Of a DNA stretch of 64,000 nucleotides, positions 49,304-58,071 are shown piece after piece. The stretch covers positions 124,001 to 188,000 of the forward strand of contig NZ_JBCNLP010000001.1 of NCBI RefSeq assembly GCF_039595395.1, written 5' to 3'. The notes under the pieces were generated by a model. That model did not search any database. It worked only from the letters and a program-made list of their open reading frames with translations, and was not told where the DNA came from. Made by a program: the position numbers and the translations under genes. Numbering within the stretch: the stretch's first letter is position 1; each line of letters starts with the position of its first letter. The stretch is from Novosphingobium sp. Its GTDB lineage: Bacteria > Pseudomonadota > Alphaproteobacteria > Sphingomonadales > Sphingomonadaceae.

Positions 49304-50620
49304 GTGACACCCTTTCCCTGGACAGACCTGTTGATGATCGCGGGGCTGGTCGTTTTGAACGGCCTGTTCTCGATGTCGGAACTGGCAATCGTATCGGCCC
49401 GCCCGGCCCGGCTCAAACTTCTGGTGGAGCGCGGGCGGCGCGGCGCACGCGCGGCCCTTGAACTGGCCGAAGATCCCGGCAAGCTGCTCTCCACCGCGCA
49501 GATCGGCATCACGCTGATCGCGCTGGTGACGGGCGCGCTTTCCGAAGCCAGCCTCGGCACGCCGGTCGCTCAGCGGCTGGAGGCGCTGGGCATTCCCCAC
49601 CGCTTTGCCGATGAAACCGGGCTGGTGCTGGTGATGGGCATCACCACCTTCGTCAGCCTGATCGCGGGCGAACTGGTGCCCAAGCAACTTGCGCTGCGCA
49701 TGGCCGAGCCCATCGCCTGCCTCGCCGCGCCCGTCATGGTTCGCCTTGCGCGCTGGACCGCGCCCCTGGTCTGGGTGCTGGACCGCAGCTCGCAGGGGCT
49801 GCTGCGCCTGCTGGGCGTCAAGCACACCGACGAACCTTCCGTCACCGAGGAAGAGCTTCACCTGATGTTCGCCGAGGCCACCCGCTCCGGCGTGATCGAG
49901 GAGGAAGAGCGCGAGATCATGACCGGCATCATGCGCCTGGCCGGTCGCCCCGTGCGCGAGGTGATGACGCCCCGCAACCAGATCGACTGGATCGACGTCA
50001 ACGCCAGCGAGACCGCCGTGCGTGAGCGTATCGCCGCCAGCCCGCACTCGATGCTGGCCATCGGCGACGGATCGCCCGACAAGATCCTGGGCGTGGCCAA
50101 GGTGCGCGAGATCCTCGCCGTGCTGGTGGCCGGGCGCGTGCTGAACCTGCGCCGCCTGATCCGCAAGGCCGAGATCATCCCCGACCAGCTCGACGCCATG
50201 GACGCGCTGCGCATCCTGCAGCAATCGGGCATCTCCATGGCGCTGGTGCATGACGAATACGGCCATGTCGAAGGCATCGTCACCCCCGCCGACCTGCTCT
50301 CGGCCATCGTGGGCACCTTCGTGAGCCATCAGGACGACGGCGAAGGCCCCATGGTTATCGAGCGCGAGGATGGCAGCATGCTGATCGCGGGCGCCCTGCC
50401 CGCGGACGCCCTGAGCCGCCGTCTCGGTTTGGACCTGCCCGAGCACCGCGATTACGCGACGACGGCGGGCTTTGCCCTGTCGGTGATGAAGCGGTTTCCG
50501 GATGAGGGCGATGTGTTCGAGGTGCCGGAGTGGCGTTTCGAAATCGTCGATATGGATGGGCGGAAGATCGACAAGCTGCTGGTGAGCAGGATTGTGCTGG
50601 CAGACGTGGAAGAAGAGTAA
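49304..50620 (+). CDS. CNNM/CorC-family membrane protein (DUF21-CBS-CorC_HlyC)
   Basis: 438 residues. N-terminal DUF21 membrane domain (LLMIAGLVVLNGLFSMSELAIVSARPARL, LLSTAQIGITLIALVTGALSE, helices to about 150), a CBS pair (about 215-340, VMTPRNQIDWIDVN, ...GYEDGHVEGIVTPADLL-like DEYGHVEGIVTPADLLSAI) and a C-terminal CorC_HlyC domain. The family moves magnesium or cobalt and is often called hemolysin C-like by homology only. GTG start with AGGTGGGA upstream. Divergent from the OmpA lipoprotein; the 198-base gap shows no clear regulatory element. Confidence 0.9.
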   Translation: MTPFPWTDLLMIAGLVVLNGLFSMSELAIVSARPARLKLLVERGRRGARAALELAEDPGKLLSTAQIGITLIALVTGALSEASLGTPVAQRLEALGIPHRFADETGLVLVMGITTFVSLIAGELVPKQLALRMAEPIACLAAPVMVRLARWTAPLVWVLDRSSQGLLRLLGVKHTDEPSVTEEELHLMFAEATRSGVIEEEEREIMTGIMRLAGRPVREVMTPRNQIDWIDVNASETAVRERIAASPHSMLAIGDGSPDKILGVAKVREILAVLVAGRVLNLRRLIRKAEIIPDQLDAMDALRILQQSGISMALVHDEYGHVEGIVTPADLLSAIVGTFVSHQDDGEGPMVIEREDGSMLIAGALPADALSRRLGLDLPEHRDYATTAGFALSVMKRFPDEGDVFEVPEWRFEIVDMDGRKIDKLLVSRIVLADVEEE

Positions 50621-50626
50621 GAGAAG

Positions 50627-50842
50627 ATGCGAGGGGGTTACCCCCTCGCGCTCCCATAACGTCTTCCGACGAGAGCCAGGGGCGCCCGATCCTCGTGCCC
50701 AGTCTCTCCACCTGCGCTACATCAAGCGCCGCAGGCAGTGATCCGTGCTGTCAAAGCCTGCGGCGCGGCAAGCTGGGCGCAAGGCCGAACCCGAAGCGCA
50801 ACGCAGACAATAAAGGGAGCGCGAGGGCGATGGCCCTCGCAT
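50627..50842. repeat. Intergenic palindromic element, copy L (subfamily I)
   Basis: Begins 6 bases after the CNNM stop. Left hairpin GCGAGGGGG/CCCCCTCGC, GCTCCCATAACGTCTTCCGACGA, inner palindrome GCGCCGCAGGC/GCCTGCGGCGC, CGAACCCGAAGCGC, GACAATAAAGGGAGC and right hairpin GCGAGGGC/GCCCTCGC. The separate DUF3035 terminator follows, so the element is not the only transcription end in this gap. Confidence 0.9.
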
Positions 50843-50863
50843 CTTCTCTTCTTCCTGAACCCC

Positions 50864-50901
50864 GAAAAAACAAAACCGCCCGCGAGTCTCCTCGCAGGCG
50901 G
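50864..50901 (-). terminator. Intrinsic terminator of the ileS-lspA-DUF3035 operon
   Basis: On the minus strand CCGCCTGCGAG and CTCGCGGGCGG pair over 11 bases (one G-T) with loop GAGA, followed by TTTTGTTTTTT. Clear rho-independent terminator 26 bases after the DUF3035 stop. Confidence 0.9.
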
Positions 50902-50926
50902 CTGTGTAAACGCGAAAACCGGAGCC

Positions 50927-51334
50927 TTACTTGGCTGTGGTCGTCTGCGCCTCGCGACCGTTGCCTTCGGGCGCCGCGATGATGTCGCGGGTGATGTCGC
51001 CCTTATCGACGGCGTTGGTCTTGGGGTCGGCGGCGGTGGAGCGGATGCCTGCCTCGGGTTCGCCGGCCTTGCGCAGGGTGGCGTTTTCGACCGGGCTCTT
51101 GCCGGCTTCGCCGCCGAACATGGCGGCCAGTGCGTCCTGCTGGCTGCTGCGGCTGGCGGGGCGCGGGGCACCGGGTGTCGGCGGGGTCATCGCGAAATCG
51201 GGCGGAATGTAGAGCGGGGCCTGGCGCTGCACCGCGAATTCATCGGGGCGCACGCGCGCGAAGAGACGATCGGTGCAGCCCGACAGCGTCAGGGTGATGG
51301 CGCTCGCCAGCAGAATGGCGGTGGACTTGCGCAT
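50927..51334 (-). CDS. DUF3035 lipoprotein
   Basis: 135 residues with a lipoprotein signal MRKSTAILLASAITLTLSGC (Cys 20) and the DUF3035 motif RVRPDEFAVQRQAPLYIPPDFAM. The rest is Pro/Ala/Gly-rich and probably unstructured. DUF3035 is mostly found after lspA in alphaproteobacteria, as here (5 bases after the lspA stop), which fits a substrate of that same signal peptidase. Function is unknown. Confidence 0.88.
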   Translation of the reverse strand: MRKSTAILLASAITLTLSGCTDRLFARVRPDEFAVQRQAPLYIPPDFAMTPPTPGAPRPASRSSQQDALAAMFGGEAGKSPVENATLRKAGEPEAGIRSTAADPKTNAVDKGDITRDIIAAPEGNGREAQTTTAK

Positions 51335-51339
51335 GTGTA

Positions 51340-51912
51340 TCAGCTCTCCGTCGCGGTGTTGGCCTGATCCTGTGGCCGAGAGGCGCGCTTTTCGCCTGAA
51401 AGGAAGGATCGGGCAAGGATAATCAGGACGCCGATGGTGATCGCGGCATCCGCCAGGTTGAAAATGAGGAAGGGGCGGAAGGCGCCGAAGTGCAGATCCG
51501 CATAATCAACGACATAGCCAAGGGCAGCGCGGTCGCGGATGTTGCCCAGCGCGCCGCCCAGGATCATGCCCAGCGCGGCGGTGTCGGCAAAGCGCTTTTC
51601 GCGCAGCAACCAGATGGTGACGAAACCGGCGATCAGCGCGGTCATGCCGACAAGCGCCCAGCGCGCGCCGTCCGACCCGGCGGTGAAGAGGCCGAGGGAG
51701 ACGCCGAAGTTTTGCCGCCAGCTCAGGCCGAAGAAGGGGATGATCGGCAGGTCGGGAACGGCGGGGTTCCAGGTGGCGGTGCTGATGTTGCGATCATAGA
51801 TCGCCGGCAGGCCGATGGGGTGCACGACCGCCCACTTCACCGCCTGATCGGCGGCAAAGGTCAGGGCGGCAACGCCCAGGCCCAGCAGGCGGTTGCGCTT
51901 GAAGCTGCTCAT
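51340..51912 (-). CDS. lspA: Lipoprotein signal peptidase (signal peptidase II)
   Basis: Cleaves prolipoproteins after lipid attachment at the inner membrane. 190 residues with four predicted helices. The catalytic aspartates lie in GALGNIRDRAALGYVVDYADLHF (NxxDR) and FLIFNLADAAITIG (FNxAD). Length is slightly above the enteric enzyme because of loop and tail residues. The ATG overlaps the ileS stop in ATGA, so the pair is translationally coupled, as in many proteobacteria. Confidence 0.95.
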   Translation of the reverse strand: MSSFKRNRLLGLGVAALTFAADQAVKWAVVHPIGLPAIYDRNISTATWNPAVPDLPIIPFFGLSWRQNFGVSLGLFTAGSDGARWALVGMTALIAGFVTIWLLREKRFADTAALGMILGGALGNIRDRAALGYVVDYADLHFGAFRPFLIFNLADAAITIGVLIILARSFLSGEKRASRPQDQANTATES

Positions 51913-54779
51913 TCAGCCGTTTCCATGGCAGAAACGACATGATCGCAGCGTGAACAGAGATCGCCGTCCTCGGTCACGTCGGGCAGGTGGCGCCAGCAGC
52001 GGCCGCATTTTTGCGCCTCGGTGCGGGTGACGGCCAGAGCCTCGCCGCGATGCACGGCGGCGCTGATGAACAGTTCGGCCAGATCGGCTTCAGGCGCATC
52101 GGCGGGGACGGTGACTTCGGCTTCCAGCGAGGAACCGAGGGTCTTGTCACGGCGCAGAGGCTCGATGGCGGCCAGTGCCTCGGCGCGCAGGGCACGCAGG
52201 GCGGTCCAGCGTTCGGCGTCCAGCGTGGCGGCGGGGATGGCGGGCCATTCCTGCAGATGCACGCTCTCGCCGGCGAAGCGCGACTGCCAGACCTCTTCGG
52301 CGGTGAAGACCAGCACCGGCGCGGCATAGCGGATCAGCGCGTGGAACAGCACGTCCAGCACGGTGCGATAGGCGCGGCGCTTCACGTCATCCGCAGCGTC
52401 GCAGTACAGCGAATCCTTGCGGATATCGAAGAAGAAGGCCGACAGGTCCTCGTTGCAGAAATCGACCAGCGAGCGGACATAGGCGTTGAAGTCGAAATCC
52501 TCGACCGCCTGCTTGAGCACACCATCGAGCTGCGCCAGCAGGCCCAGCACATAGCGCTCCAGCTCGGGCATCTCGGCGACATCGAGACGTTCCGCCTCGG
52601 TGAAGCCGTCCAGCGCGCCCAGCAGATAGCGGAAGGTGTTGCGCAGCTTGCGATACTGGTCGGCGATGCCCTTGAGGATCTCGTCACCGATGCGGTGATC
52701 CTCGGTGTAATCCACCGACAGGGCCCAGAGGCGCACGATATCCGCGCCATAGGTCTCCATCACCTTGAGCGGGTCGATGGTGTTGCCCAGCGACTTGGAC
52801 ATCTTGTGACCCTTGGCATCCATGGTGAAGCCGTGAGTCAGGATGGCCTTGTAAGGCGCATGGCCGCGCGTGGCGCAGCCTTCCAGCAGCGAGGACTGGA
52901 ACCAGCCGCGATGCTGGTCGCTGCCTTCGAGATACAGATCGGCATGCGGGCCCTTGTAGCCTTCGGGGCGCAGCAGATCGGGCCAGCGACCCGATTCCAG
53001 CACAAAGGCATGGGTGCTGCCCGAATCGAACCACACGTCGAGAATGTCGGTGACGCGCTCGTAATCGGCCAGATCGTAGTCGGCGCCCAGATAGGCCTGT
53101 GCGCGTTCCTCGTCCCAAGCGTCGACGCCCTCGGCCTTGATGCCCTCGATGATGCGGGCGTTGACGGCCGGGTCGCTGAGATACTGGCCGGTCTTGCGGT
53201 CCACGAACAGCGTGATCGGCACGCCCCAGGCACGCTGGCGGCTCAGCACCCAGTCAGGGCGGCCTTCGACCATGGCGCTGATGCGGTTGCGGCCCTTTTC
53301 GGGGACGAAGCGCGTGTCGGCGATGGCCTTGACGGCGATCTGGCGCAGGGTCTCGCCTTCGCCCTGATCGGCGCGGATGCCGGCTTCAGTGGCGCAGAGC
53401 GGGGTCTGGCGGTCGATGGGGCGGTCCATGGGGACGAACCACTGCGGGGTGCAGCGGAAGATCACCTTGGCCTTCGAGCGCCACGAATGCGGATAGGAAT
53501 GCTTGTAGTCGGCGCTGGCCGCCAGCAGGCCGCCCGCTTCGCGCAGGGCGGTGCAGATCGGGCCGTCGGGCGCGTTGAACTTGGGGTTGATGACCGAGCC
53601 TTCGCCGCCCAGCCATTCCCAGTTGGCGCGATACTTGCCATCGCCCTCGACCGCGAAGACGGGCTCGATGCCATGGGCCTTGCAGAGCAGGAAGTCGTCC
53701 TCGCCATGGTCGGGCGCCATATGGACCAGACCTGTGCCCGAATCCGTGGTGACGAAATCGCCAGCGAGGAAGGGGCGGGGCTTGGTGAAGAAGGGGCTCT
53801 CGGGGAACTGCGCCGCCATCGGGTGGCGGGCGACGGTGCCGGCGAGGTCCGCGCCCTTGAAGGTCGCCAAGGCGTGCTCGGATACATTCATGCCCGTGGT
53901 CAGCCCATCGGCGTGCGGGGCGAGGCCCGTGCGCTCGAGGAAGGTGCCCAGCAGATCCACAGCGACGAGGAAACGGCGGCCGTCATCGGCGCGATAGAGG
54001 TGGTAATCCACCTCCGGCCCATAGGCCAAAGCCTGATTGGCCGGGATCGTCCAGGGCGTCGTCGTCCAGATCACCGCATAGGCGCCGACCAGCTCGGCGA
54101 TCGGCGATTCCGTGATTTCAAACGCCACGTCGATCTGGGTCGAGGTGATGTCCTCATACTCGACCTCGGCCTCGGCCAGCGCGGTCTTTTCCACCGGCGA
54201 CCACATCACCGGCTTGGCACCGCGATAGAGCTGGCCGCTCTCGGCGAACTTCAGCAGCTCGGCCACGATGCCCGCCTCCGCGGCGAAATCCATCGTCAGG
54301 TACGGGTTGTCCCAGTCGGCATTCACGCCAAGGCGCTTCAACTGCTCGCGCTGGGCATCGACCCACTGGCGGGCATAGGCGCGGCACTCGGCGCGGAATT
54401 CCTTGGCGGGAACCTCGTCCTTGTTGCGCTTCTTCTTGCGGTACTCTTCCTCGACCTTCCACTCGATGGGCAGGCCGTGGCAGTCCCAACCGGGCACATA
54501 GGGCGCATCCTTGCCCAGCAGGCTCTGGGTGCGGACCACCATGTCCTTGAGGATATGGTTCAGCGCGTGGCCGACGTGAATGTTGCCATTCGCATAGGGA
54601 GGGCCATCATGCAGGATGAACTTCTCGCGACCCGAGCGGGCATCGCGCAACTTGCGATAAATATCCTGATCCTGCCAAGCCTTCAGAATGCCGGGCTCCT
54701 TCTGGGGGAGGCCCGCCTTCATGGGGAAATCGGTCTTCGGCAGGAAGACGGTCGGTCGGAAGTCGCGCTTTTCGGTCAT
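51909..54779 (-). CDS. ileS: Isoleucine-tRNA ligase
   Basis: Charges tRNA-Ile. 956 residues. Class I motifs are HVGH in GPPYANGNIHVGHALN and KMSKS in HKMSKSLGNTIDPLKVM; the editing CP1 domain contains the WTTTPWTIPANQALAYGP segment; WDCHGLPIEWKVE is the usual second motif. The C-terminal zinc finger is CGRCW...CSRC, the bacterial type. The ATG at 54779 (MTEKRDFRP) matches the family; a frame to 54818 adds 13 residues not seen in it. First gene of the ileS-lspA-DUF3035 operon. Confidence 0.97.
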   Translation of the reverse strand: MTEKRDFRPTVFLPKTDFPMKAGLPQKEPGILKAWQDQDIYRKLRDARSGREKFILHDGPPYANGNIHVGHALNHILKDMVVRTQSLLGKDAPYVPGWDCHGLPIEWKVEEEYRKKKRNKDEVPAKEFRAECRAYARQWVDAQREQLKRLGVNADWDNPYLTMDFAAEAGIVAELLKFAESGQLYRGAKPVMWSPVEKTALAEAEVEYEDITSTQIDVAFEITESPIAELVGAYAVIWTTTPWTIPANQALAYGPEVDYHLYRADDGRRFLVAVDLLGTFLERTGLAPHADGLTTGMNVSEHALATFKGADLAGTVARHPMAAQFPESPFFTKPRPFLAGDFVTTDSGTGLVHMAPDHGEDDFLLCKAHGIEPVFAVEGDGKYRANWEWLGGEGSVINPKFNAPDGPICTALREAGGLLAASADYKHSYPHSWRSKAKVIFRCTPQWFVPMDRPIDRQTPLCATEAGIRADQGEGETLRQIAVKAIADTRFVPEKGRNRISAMVEGRPDWVLSRQRAWGVPITLFVDRKTGQYLSDPAVNARIIEGIKAEGVDAWDEERAQAYLGADYDLADYERVTDILDVWFDSGSTHAFVLESGRWPDLLRPEGYKGPHADLYLEGSDQHRGWFQSSLLEGCATRGHAPYKAILTHGFTMDAKGHKMSKSLGNTIDPLKVMETYGADIVRLWALSVDYTEDHRIGDEILKGIADQYRKLRNTFRYLLGALDGFTEAERLDVAEMPELERYVLGLLAQLDGVLKQAVEDFDFNAYVRSLVDFCNEDLSAFFFDIRKDSLYCDAADDVKRRAYRTVLDVLFHALIRYAAPVLVFTAEEVWQSRFAGESVHLQEWPAIPAATLDAERWTALRALRAEALAAIEPLRRDKTLGSSLEAEVTVPADAPEADLAELFISAAVHRGEALAVTRTEAQKCGRCWRHLPDVTEDGDLCSRCDHVVSAMETAE

Positions 54780-54842
54780 GATGGCGCGTGCCTTAGCGAT
54801 TGTAAGGGATTCCTGCAAATGTCTGGGAGGCAGAAAGAGAAG

Positions 54843-55056
54843 ATGCGAGGGGGTTACCCCCTCGCGCTCCCATAATGTCTTCCGGCGATAGGGCAGTGGT
54901 GTCCGACCGTAGCGGCCAAACTCTCCACCTGCACAAGCTAAAGCGCCGCAGGCTTTGGAAAATCATCTGCCTGCGGCGCCGCAAACTATGCGCAAGGCCG
55001 AACCCGTAGCGCTCACGCAGACATTAAAGGGAGCGCGAGGGCGATGGCCCTCGCAT
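54843..55056. repeat. Intergenic palindromic element, copy M (subfamily I)
   Basis: Tandem gap between the ileS start and the ribF end. Left hairpin GCGAGGGGG/CCCCCTCGC, GCTCCCATAATGTCTTCCGGCGA, inner palindrome GCGCCGCAGGC...GCCTGCGGCGC, CGAACCCGTAGCGC, GACATTAAAGGGAGC, right hairpin GCGAGGGC/GCCCTCGC. The ileS promoter must lie in it or in the 63 bases between it and ileS. Confidence 0.9.
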
Positions 55057-55065
55057 CTTATCCCT

Positions 55066-55995
55066 TCAAACTTCTTCCAGAACCTTCCGGGCCAGATCGC
55101 AATCCGCCCCGATCTGCTCGATCAGCGCGTCCATCGACTCGAACTTGGCCTCACCGCGCAGGAACGCGTGGAAGGCCACCTCGATCTCCTGCCCGTACAG
55201 GTCTTCGGAGAAATCGAAGAAATGCGGTTCGAGCAATTCCTTGGGCGGATCGAAATGCGGGCGCACGCCGATGTTCGCCGCGCCTTTCAGCACGCGGCCA
55301 TCGGGCAGGTGCCCGGTGACGGCATAGATCCCATAAGCCGGGCGCAGATAGTCGCCCAGCGCCAGATTCGCCGTGGGAAAGCCGATGGTGCGGCCCAGCT
55401 TGTCGCCATGCTGCACGGTGCTGCGGATGGCGAAGGGGCGGGTCAGCAGGCGGGTGGCGGTGGCGGGGTCGCGGTCGCGCAGGGCGTCGCGGATGCGGCT
55501 GGAGGAGATGACGCCTTGCGTATCCTCCACCGGAGCGACGGCGCGGGCTTTCATGCCGATTTCCGCGCCCAGCGTGGCGAGGGTGGCGATATCGCCCTCG
55601 CGCCCCTTGCCGAAGGTGAAATCGGTGCCGGTGACGACGCCCGCCGCGCCGATGGTGTGGCCCAGCACGGCGTGCACCCAGTCATGCGCCGAGGTGGCGG
55701 CGAAGGCGCGGGTGAAGTTGAACACCAGCATGGCATCGGCCCCGGCCTGCGCGAAAAGCTCCTGCCGCTGGTCCAGCGTGGTCAGGCGGAAGGGCGCGGC
55801 ATCGGGGGCGAAGATGGCGACGGGGTGCGGGTCGAAGGTGGCGACGATGGCCGGGCGGCCCTCGGCCTTGGCCCAGCGGATCGCCTCGCCCACCACGGCC
55901 TGATGACCGGCATGGAAGCCGTCGAAATTGCCCAGGGCGACGATGGCGCCGCGCAAGGCTTCGGGGACGGGCAGGTCGGAGGTCAGGCGAATCAT
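55066..55995 (-). CDS. ribF: Bifunctional riboflavin kinase / FAD synthetase
   Basis: Makes FMN and FAD from riboflavin. 309 residues: N-terminal FAD synthetase with GNFDGFHAGHQAVV (the nucleotidyltransferase motif) and TFDPHPV, and a second motif ISSSRIRDALRDRD, then C-terminal riboflavin kinase with GRTIGFPTANL, YGIYAVTG and ANIGVRPHFD. Full length and complete. It is the last gene of the gpmA-purE-purK-folA-ribF minus-strand group. Confidence 0.95.
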   Translation of the reverse strand: MIRLTSDLPVPEALRGAIVALGNFDGFHAGHQAVVGEAIRWAKAEGRPAIVATFDPHPVAIFAPDAAPFRLTTLDQRQELFAQAGADAMLVFNFTRAFAATSAHDWVHAVLGHTIGAAGVVTGTDFTFGKGREGDIATLATLGAEIGMKARAVAPVEDTQGVISSSRIRDALRDRDPATATRLLTRPFAIRSTVQHGDKLGRTIGFPTANLALGDYLRPAYGIYAVTGHLPDGRVLKGAANIGVRPHFDPPKELLEPHFFDFSEDLYGQEIEVAFHAFLRGEAKFESMDALIEQIGADCDLARKVLEEV

Positions 55996-56005
55996 GGAGT
56001 CTGCC

Positions 56006-56488
56006 CTATAGGTGACGCTTCAGCGTCACGAAAGCGAAGCCGGGGCGGCTGTTTTCCGGGGCGTGGGTTTCACGTGAAACCTCATGCCACTGGGCCCCGA
56101 GGGGCGGCATAAAGGTGTCGCCCTCGACTGTCAGATCGACCTCGGTGAGTTCGACGCGCGCGGCACGGTCCATAAACAGGGCGTAGATTTCCGCGCCGCC
56201 GACCACGGCCACTTCGCCATCGCCCGCCAGTGCTAGAGCCTGTTCGACGCTATGCGCCACCTCGGCACCCTCGCGGGCCCAGCCTGTGTCGCGGGTCAGC
56301 ACGATATGGCGGCGACCGGGCAGGGGGCTGGGGAAGCTCTCGAAGGTCTTGCGGCCCATGATCATCGGCTTGCCAAGGGTCAGCGCCTTGAAATGCTTCA
56401 GATCCGCCGGAAGGTGCCAGGGCAGGCGGTTGTCCACCCCGATGGTGCCATTGGCCGCGCGGGCATAGATCAGGAACAGCTCGGCCAT
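56006..56488 (-). CDS. folA: Dihydrofolate reductase
   Basis: Reduces dihydrofolate with NADPH. 160 residues with the usual pattern: LIYARAANGTIGVDNRLPWHLPADLKHFKALT (the PWH and D at the active site), PMIMGRKTFESF, HIVLTRDTGW, VVGGAEIYALFMDRAARVELT and the closing WHEVSRETH...FAFVTLKR. The stretch encoding VSRET contains a perfect parS core. The ATG precedes MAELFLIYA; the gene lies 10 bases before ribF and 11 after purK. Confidence 0.94.
   Translation of the reverse strand: MAELFLIYARAANGTIGVDNRLPWHLPADLKHFKALTLGKPMIMGRKTFESFPSPLPGRRHIVLTRDTGWAREGAEVAHSVEQALALAGDGEVAVVGGAEIYALFMDRAARVELTEVDLTVEGDTFMPPLGAQWHEVSRETHAPENSRPGFAFVTLKRHL
56066..56081. other. parS site (perfect ParB-binding core) inside folA
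   Basis: GGTTTCACGTGAAACC is a perfect 16-base palindrome whose inner 14 bases GTTTCACGTGAAAC equal the core of the bacterial parS consensus. It overlaps the folA codons for V-S-R-E-T, using GTT, TCA and CGT, which are not the GC-rich forms prevailing around it. parS sites occur within genes in other bacteria and cluster near the chromosomal origin. Confidence 0.65.
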
Positions 56489-56499
56489 GGGCGTGGGCC

Positions 56500-57555
56500 T
56501 TACAGCGTCAGCCGGGTGACATGGCCCATCTTGCGGCCGGGTCGGATCGAGGCCTTGCCGTAAAGATGCAGATGGTTGGCCGGATCGGAGAGGATGCCTG
56601 CCCAGTCCTGCGCATCGTCGCCGATGATGTTGCGCATCTCGACGCCCTTGGCGGCCAGGCCGGTGTCGCCCAGCGGCAGGCCGCAGATGGCGCGGATATG
56701 GTTTTCGAACTGGCTGGTGATCGCGCCCTCGGTGGTCCAGTGACCGGAGTTGTGGACGCGCGGGGCCATCTCGTTGAAGATCGGGCCTTCCGCCGTGGCG
56801 AAGAACTCCACCGCCAGCACGCCGACATAATCGAGCGCTTCGGCAATCTTGCGCGCCAGAGTGCGAGCGGCGGGCACTTGTTCCAGCAATTCGGGCGCGG
56901 CGGGCACGGTGGAGAGGGCAAGGATGCCGCTCTCATGCACATTCTGCGCCGAATCCCAGAAGCGGATATCGCCATCGGCACCGCGCGCGAGAATCACCGA
57001 GAACTCGCCGAAGAAGCGCACGAAGCCTTCATAGACCAGCGGCACATCAGGAAGATCGATGGTTTCAGCGTCCTGCGGCGTCATGATGCGCCACTGGCCC
57101 TTGCCGTCATAACCGTCGCGTCGGGTTTTCAGGATGCCGGGGGTGCCGATCTCGGCCATGGCGGCTTCCAGATCGGCGCGGCTGTCCACGGTGGCGAAGG
57201 GGGCGGGGGTGCCGCCCAGATCGCGGACCATGCTCTTTTCGCTCACCCGGTCCTGCCCCACTTCCAGAGCGCGGGGAGGGGCCAGCAAAGGTGTGGGCGC
57301 AATCGCCGCCAGAGGCCCCACCGGCACATTCTCGAACTCATAGGTGACGACAGCGCAATCCGCCGCGAAGGCGCGCATGGCCTTCGCATCGTCCCACGCC
57401 GCCTGCGTAAAGGCCGCGCAGACCTCGGCGGCCACCGAATCCTCTTCGGGCGCATAGATATGCACCCGGTAACCAAGGTTCGCTGCCGCCATGGCCATCA
57501 TGCGGCCCAATTGGCCGCCACCCAGAATGCCGATCGTCTCGCCGGGGGGAATCAT
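56500..57555 (-). CDS. purK: 5-(carboxyamino)imidazole ribonucleotide synthase
   Basis: ATP-dependent carboxylation of aminoimidazole ribonucleotide with bicarbonate in purine synthesis. 351 residues, ATP-grasp fold: PGETIGILGGGQLGRMMAMAAANLGY (N-terminal), YEFENVP, ILKTRRDGYDGKGQW, YEGFVRFFGEFSVILAR, GVLAVEFFATAEGPIFNEMAPRVHNSGHWT. All blocks present. It begins 18 bases after purE, its partner enzyme, and is followed by folA. Confidence 0.95.
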   Translation of the reverse strand: MIPPGETIGILGGGQLGRMMAMAAANLGYRVHIYAPEEDSVAAEVCAAFTQAAWDDAKAMRAFAADCAVVTYEFENVPVGPLAAIAPTPLLAPPRALEVGQDRVSEKSMVRDLGGTPAPFATVDSRADLEAAMAEIGTPGILKTRRDGYDGKGQWRIMTPQDAETIDLPDVPLVYEGFVRFFGEFSVILARGADGDIRFWDSAQNVHESGILALSTVPAAPELLEQVPAARTLARKIAEALDYVGVLAVEFFATAEGPIFNEMAPRVHNSGHWTTEGAITSQFENHIRAICGLPLGDTGLAAKGVEMRNIIGDDAQDWAGILSDPANHLHLYGKASIRPGRKMGHVTRLTL

Positions 57556-57573
57556 GGTTTTGGAAATTATCCT

Positions 57574-58068
57574 TCAGGTGTCGGTGGGGCGCTCGGCCAC
57601 CGATTCGGTCTGCGCCACGCGATAGGCTTTCACGCGCTCGGTCAGGGCCGGGTCGCTGGTGGCCAGGATCTTGGCGGCCAGCAGACCCGCGTTCACGGCA
57701 CCGGCTTCACCGATGGCCAGCGTGCCGACCGGCACACCGGCAGGCATCTGCACGATGGAGAGCAGCGAATCCTGCCCCGAGAGCATCTTGCTCTGCACGG
57801 GAACACCCAGCACGGGCAGATGCGTCATCGAGGCGACCATGCCCGGCAGATGCGCCGCGCCGCCGGCGCCCGCGATGATGACCTTGAAACCCTCATCCGC
57901 CGCGCCCTTGGCGAATTCCACCAGACGGTCGGGCGTGCGATGCGCCGAAACGATGCGCACATCATGCGGCACATCCAGCGCGGTGAGGGTATCGGCGGCC
58001 TTCTTCATGGTGTGCCAGTCAGACTGGCTGCCCATAACGATGGAAACAATGGCTCCGGGACGGGTCAT
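57574..58068 (-). CDS. purE: 5-(carboxyamino)imidazole ribonucleotide mutase
   Basis: Converts the unstable N5-carboxy product of PurK to CAIR. 164 residues, class I PurE: VSIVMGSQSDWHTMKKAADTL, VRIVSAHRTPDRLVEFA (catalytic His), IIAGAGGAAHLPGMVASMTHLPVLGVPV. Coupled with purK on the same strand. The stop of gpmA and start of this gene are only 3 bases apart (58068-58072), so the group probably starts at gpmA. Confidence 0.95.
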   Translation of the reverse strand: MTRPGAIVSIVMGSQSDWHTMKKAADTLTALDVPHDVRIVSAHRTPDRLVEFAKGAADEGFKVIIAGAGGAAHLPGMVASMTHLPVLGVPVQSKMLSGQDSLLSIVQMPAGVPVGTLAIGEAGAVNAGLLAAKILATSDPALTERVKAYRVAQTESVAERPTDT

Positions 58069-58071
58069 GGC

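Noticed and set aside
48404..50446. 680-codon minus-strand frame running from the OmpA lipoprotein back through the CNNM gene
   Set aside because: Only the last 233 codons are a real protein with its own lipoprotein signal; the rest is antisense to a clear CNNM/CorC gene.
51987..54875. 962-codon plus-strand frame opposite ileS
   Set aside because: Antisense to a full IleS; no domain and shadow-like composition.
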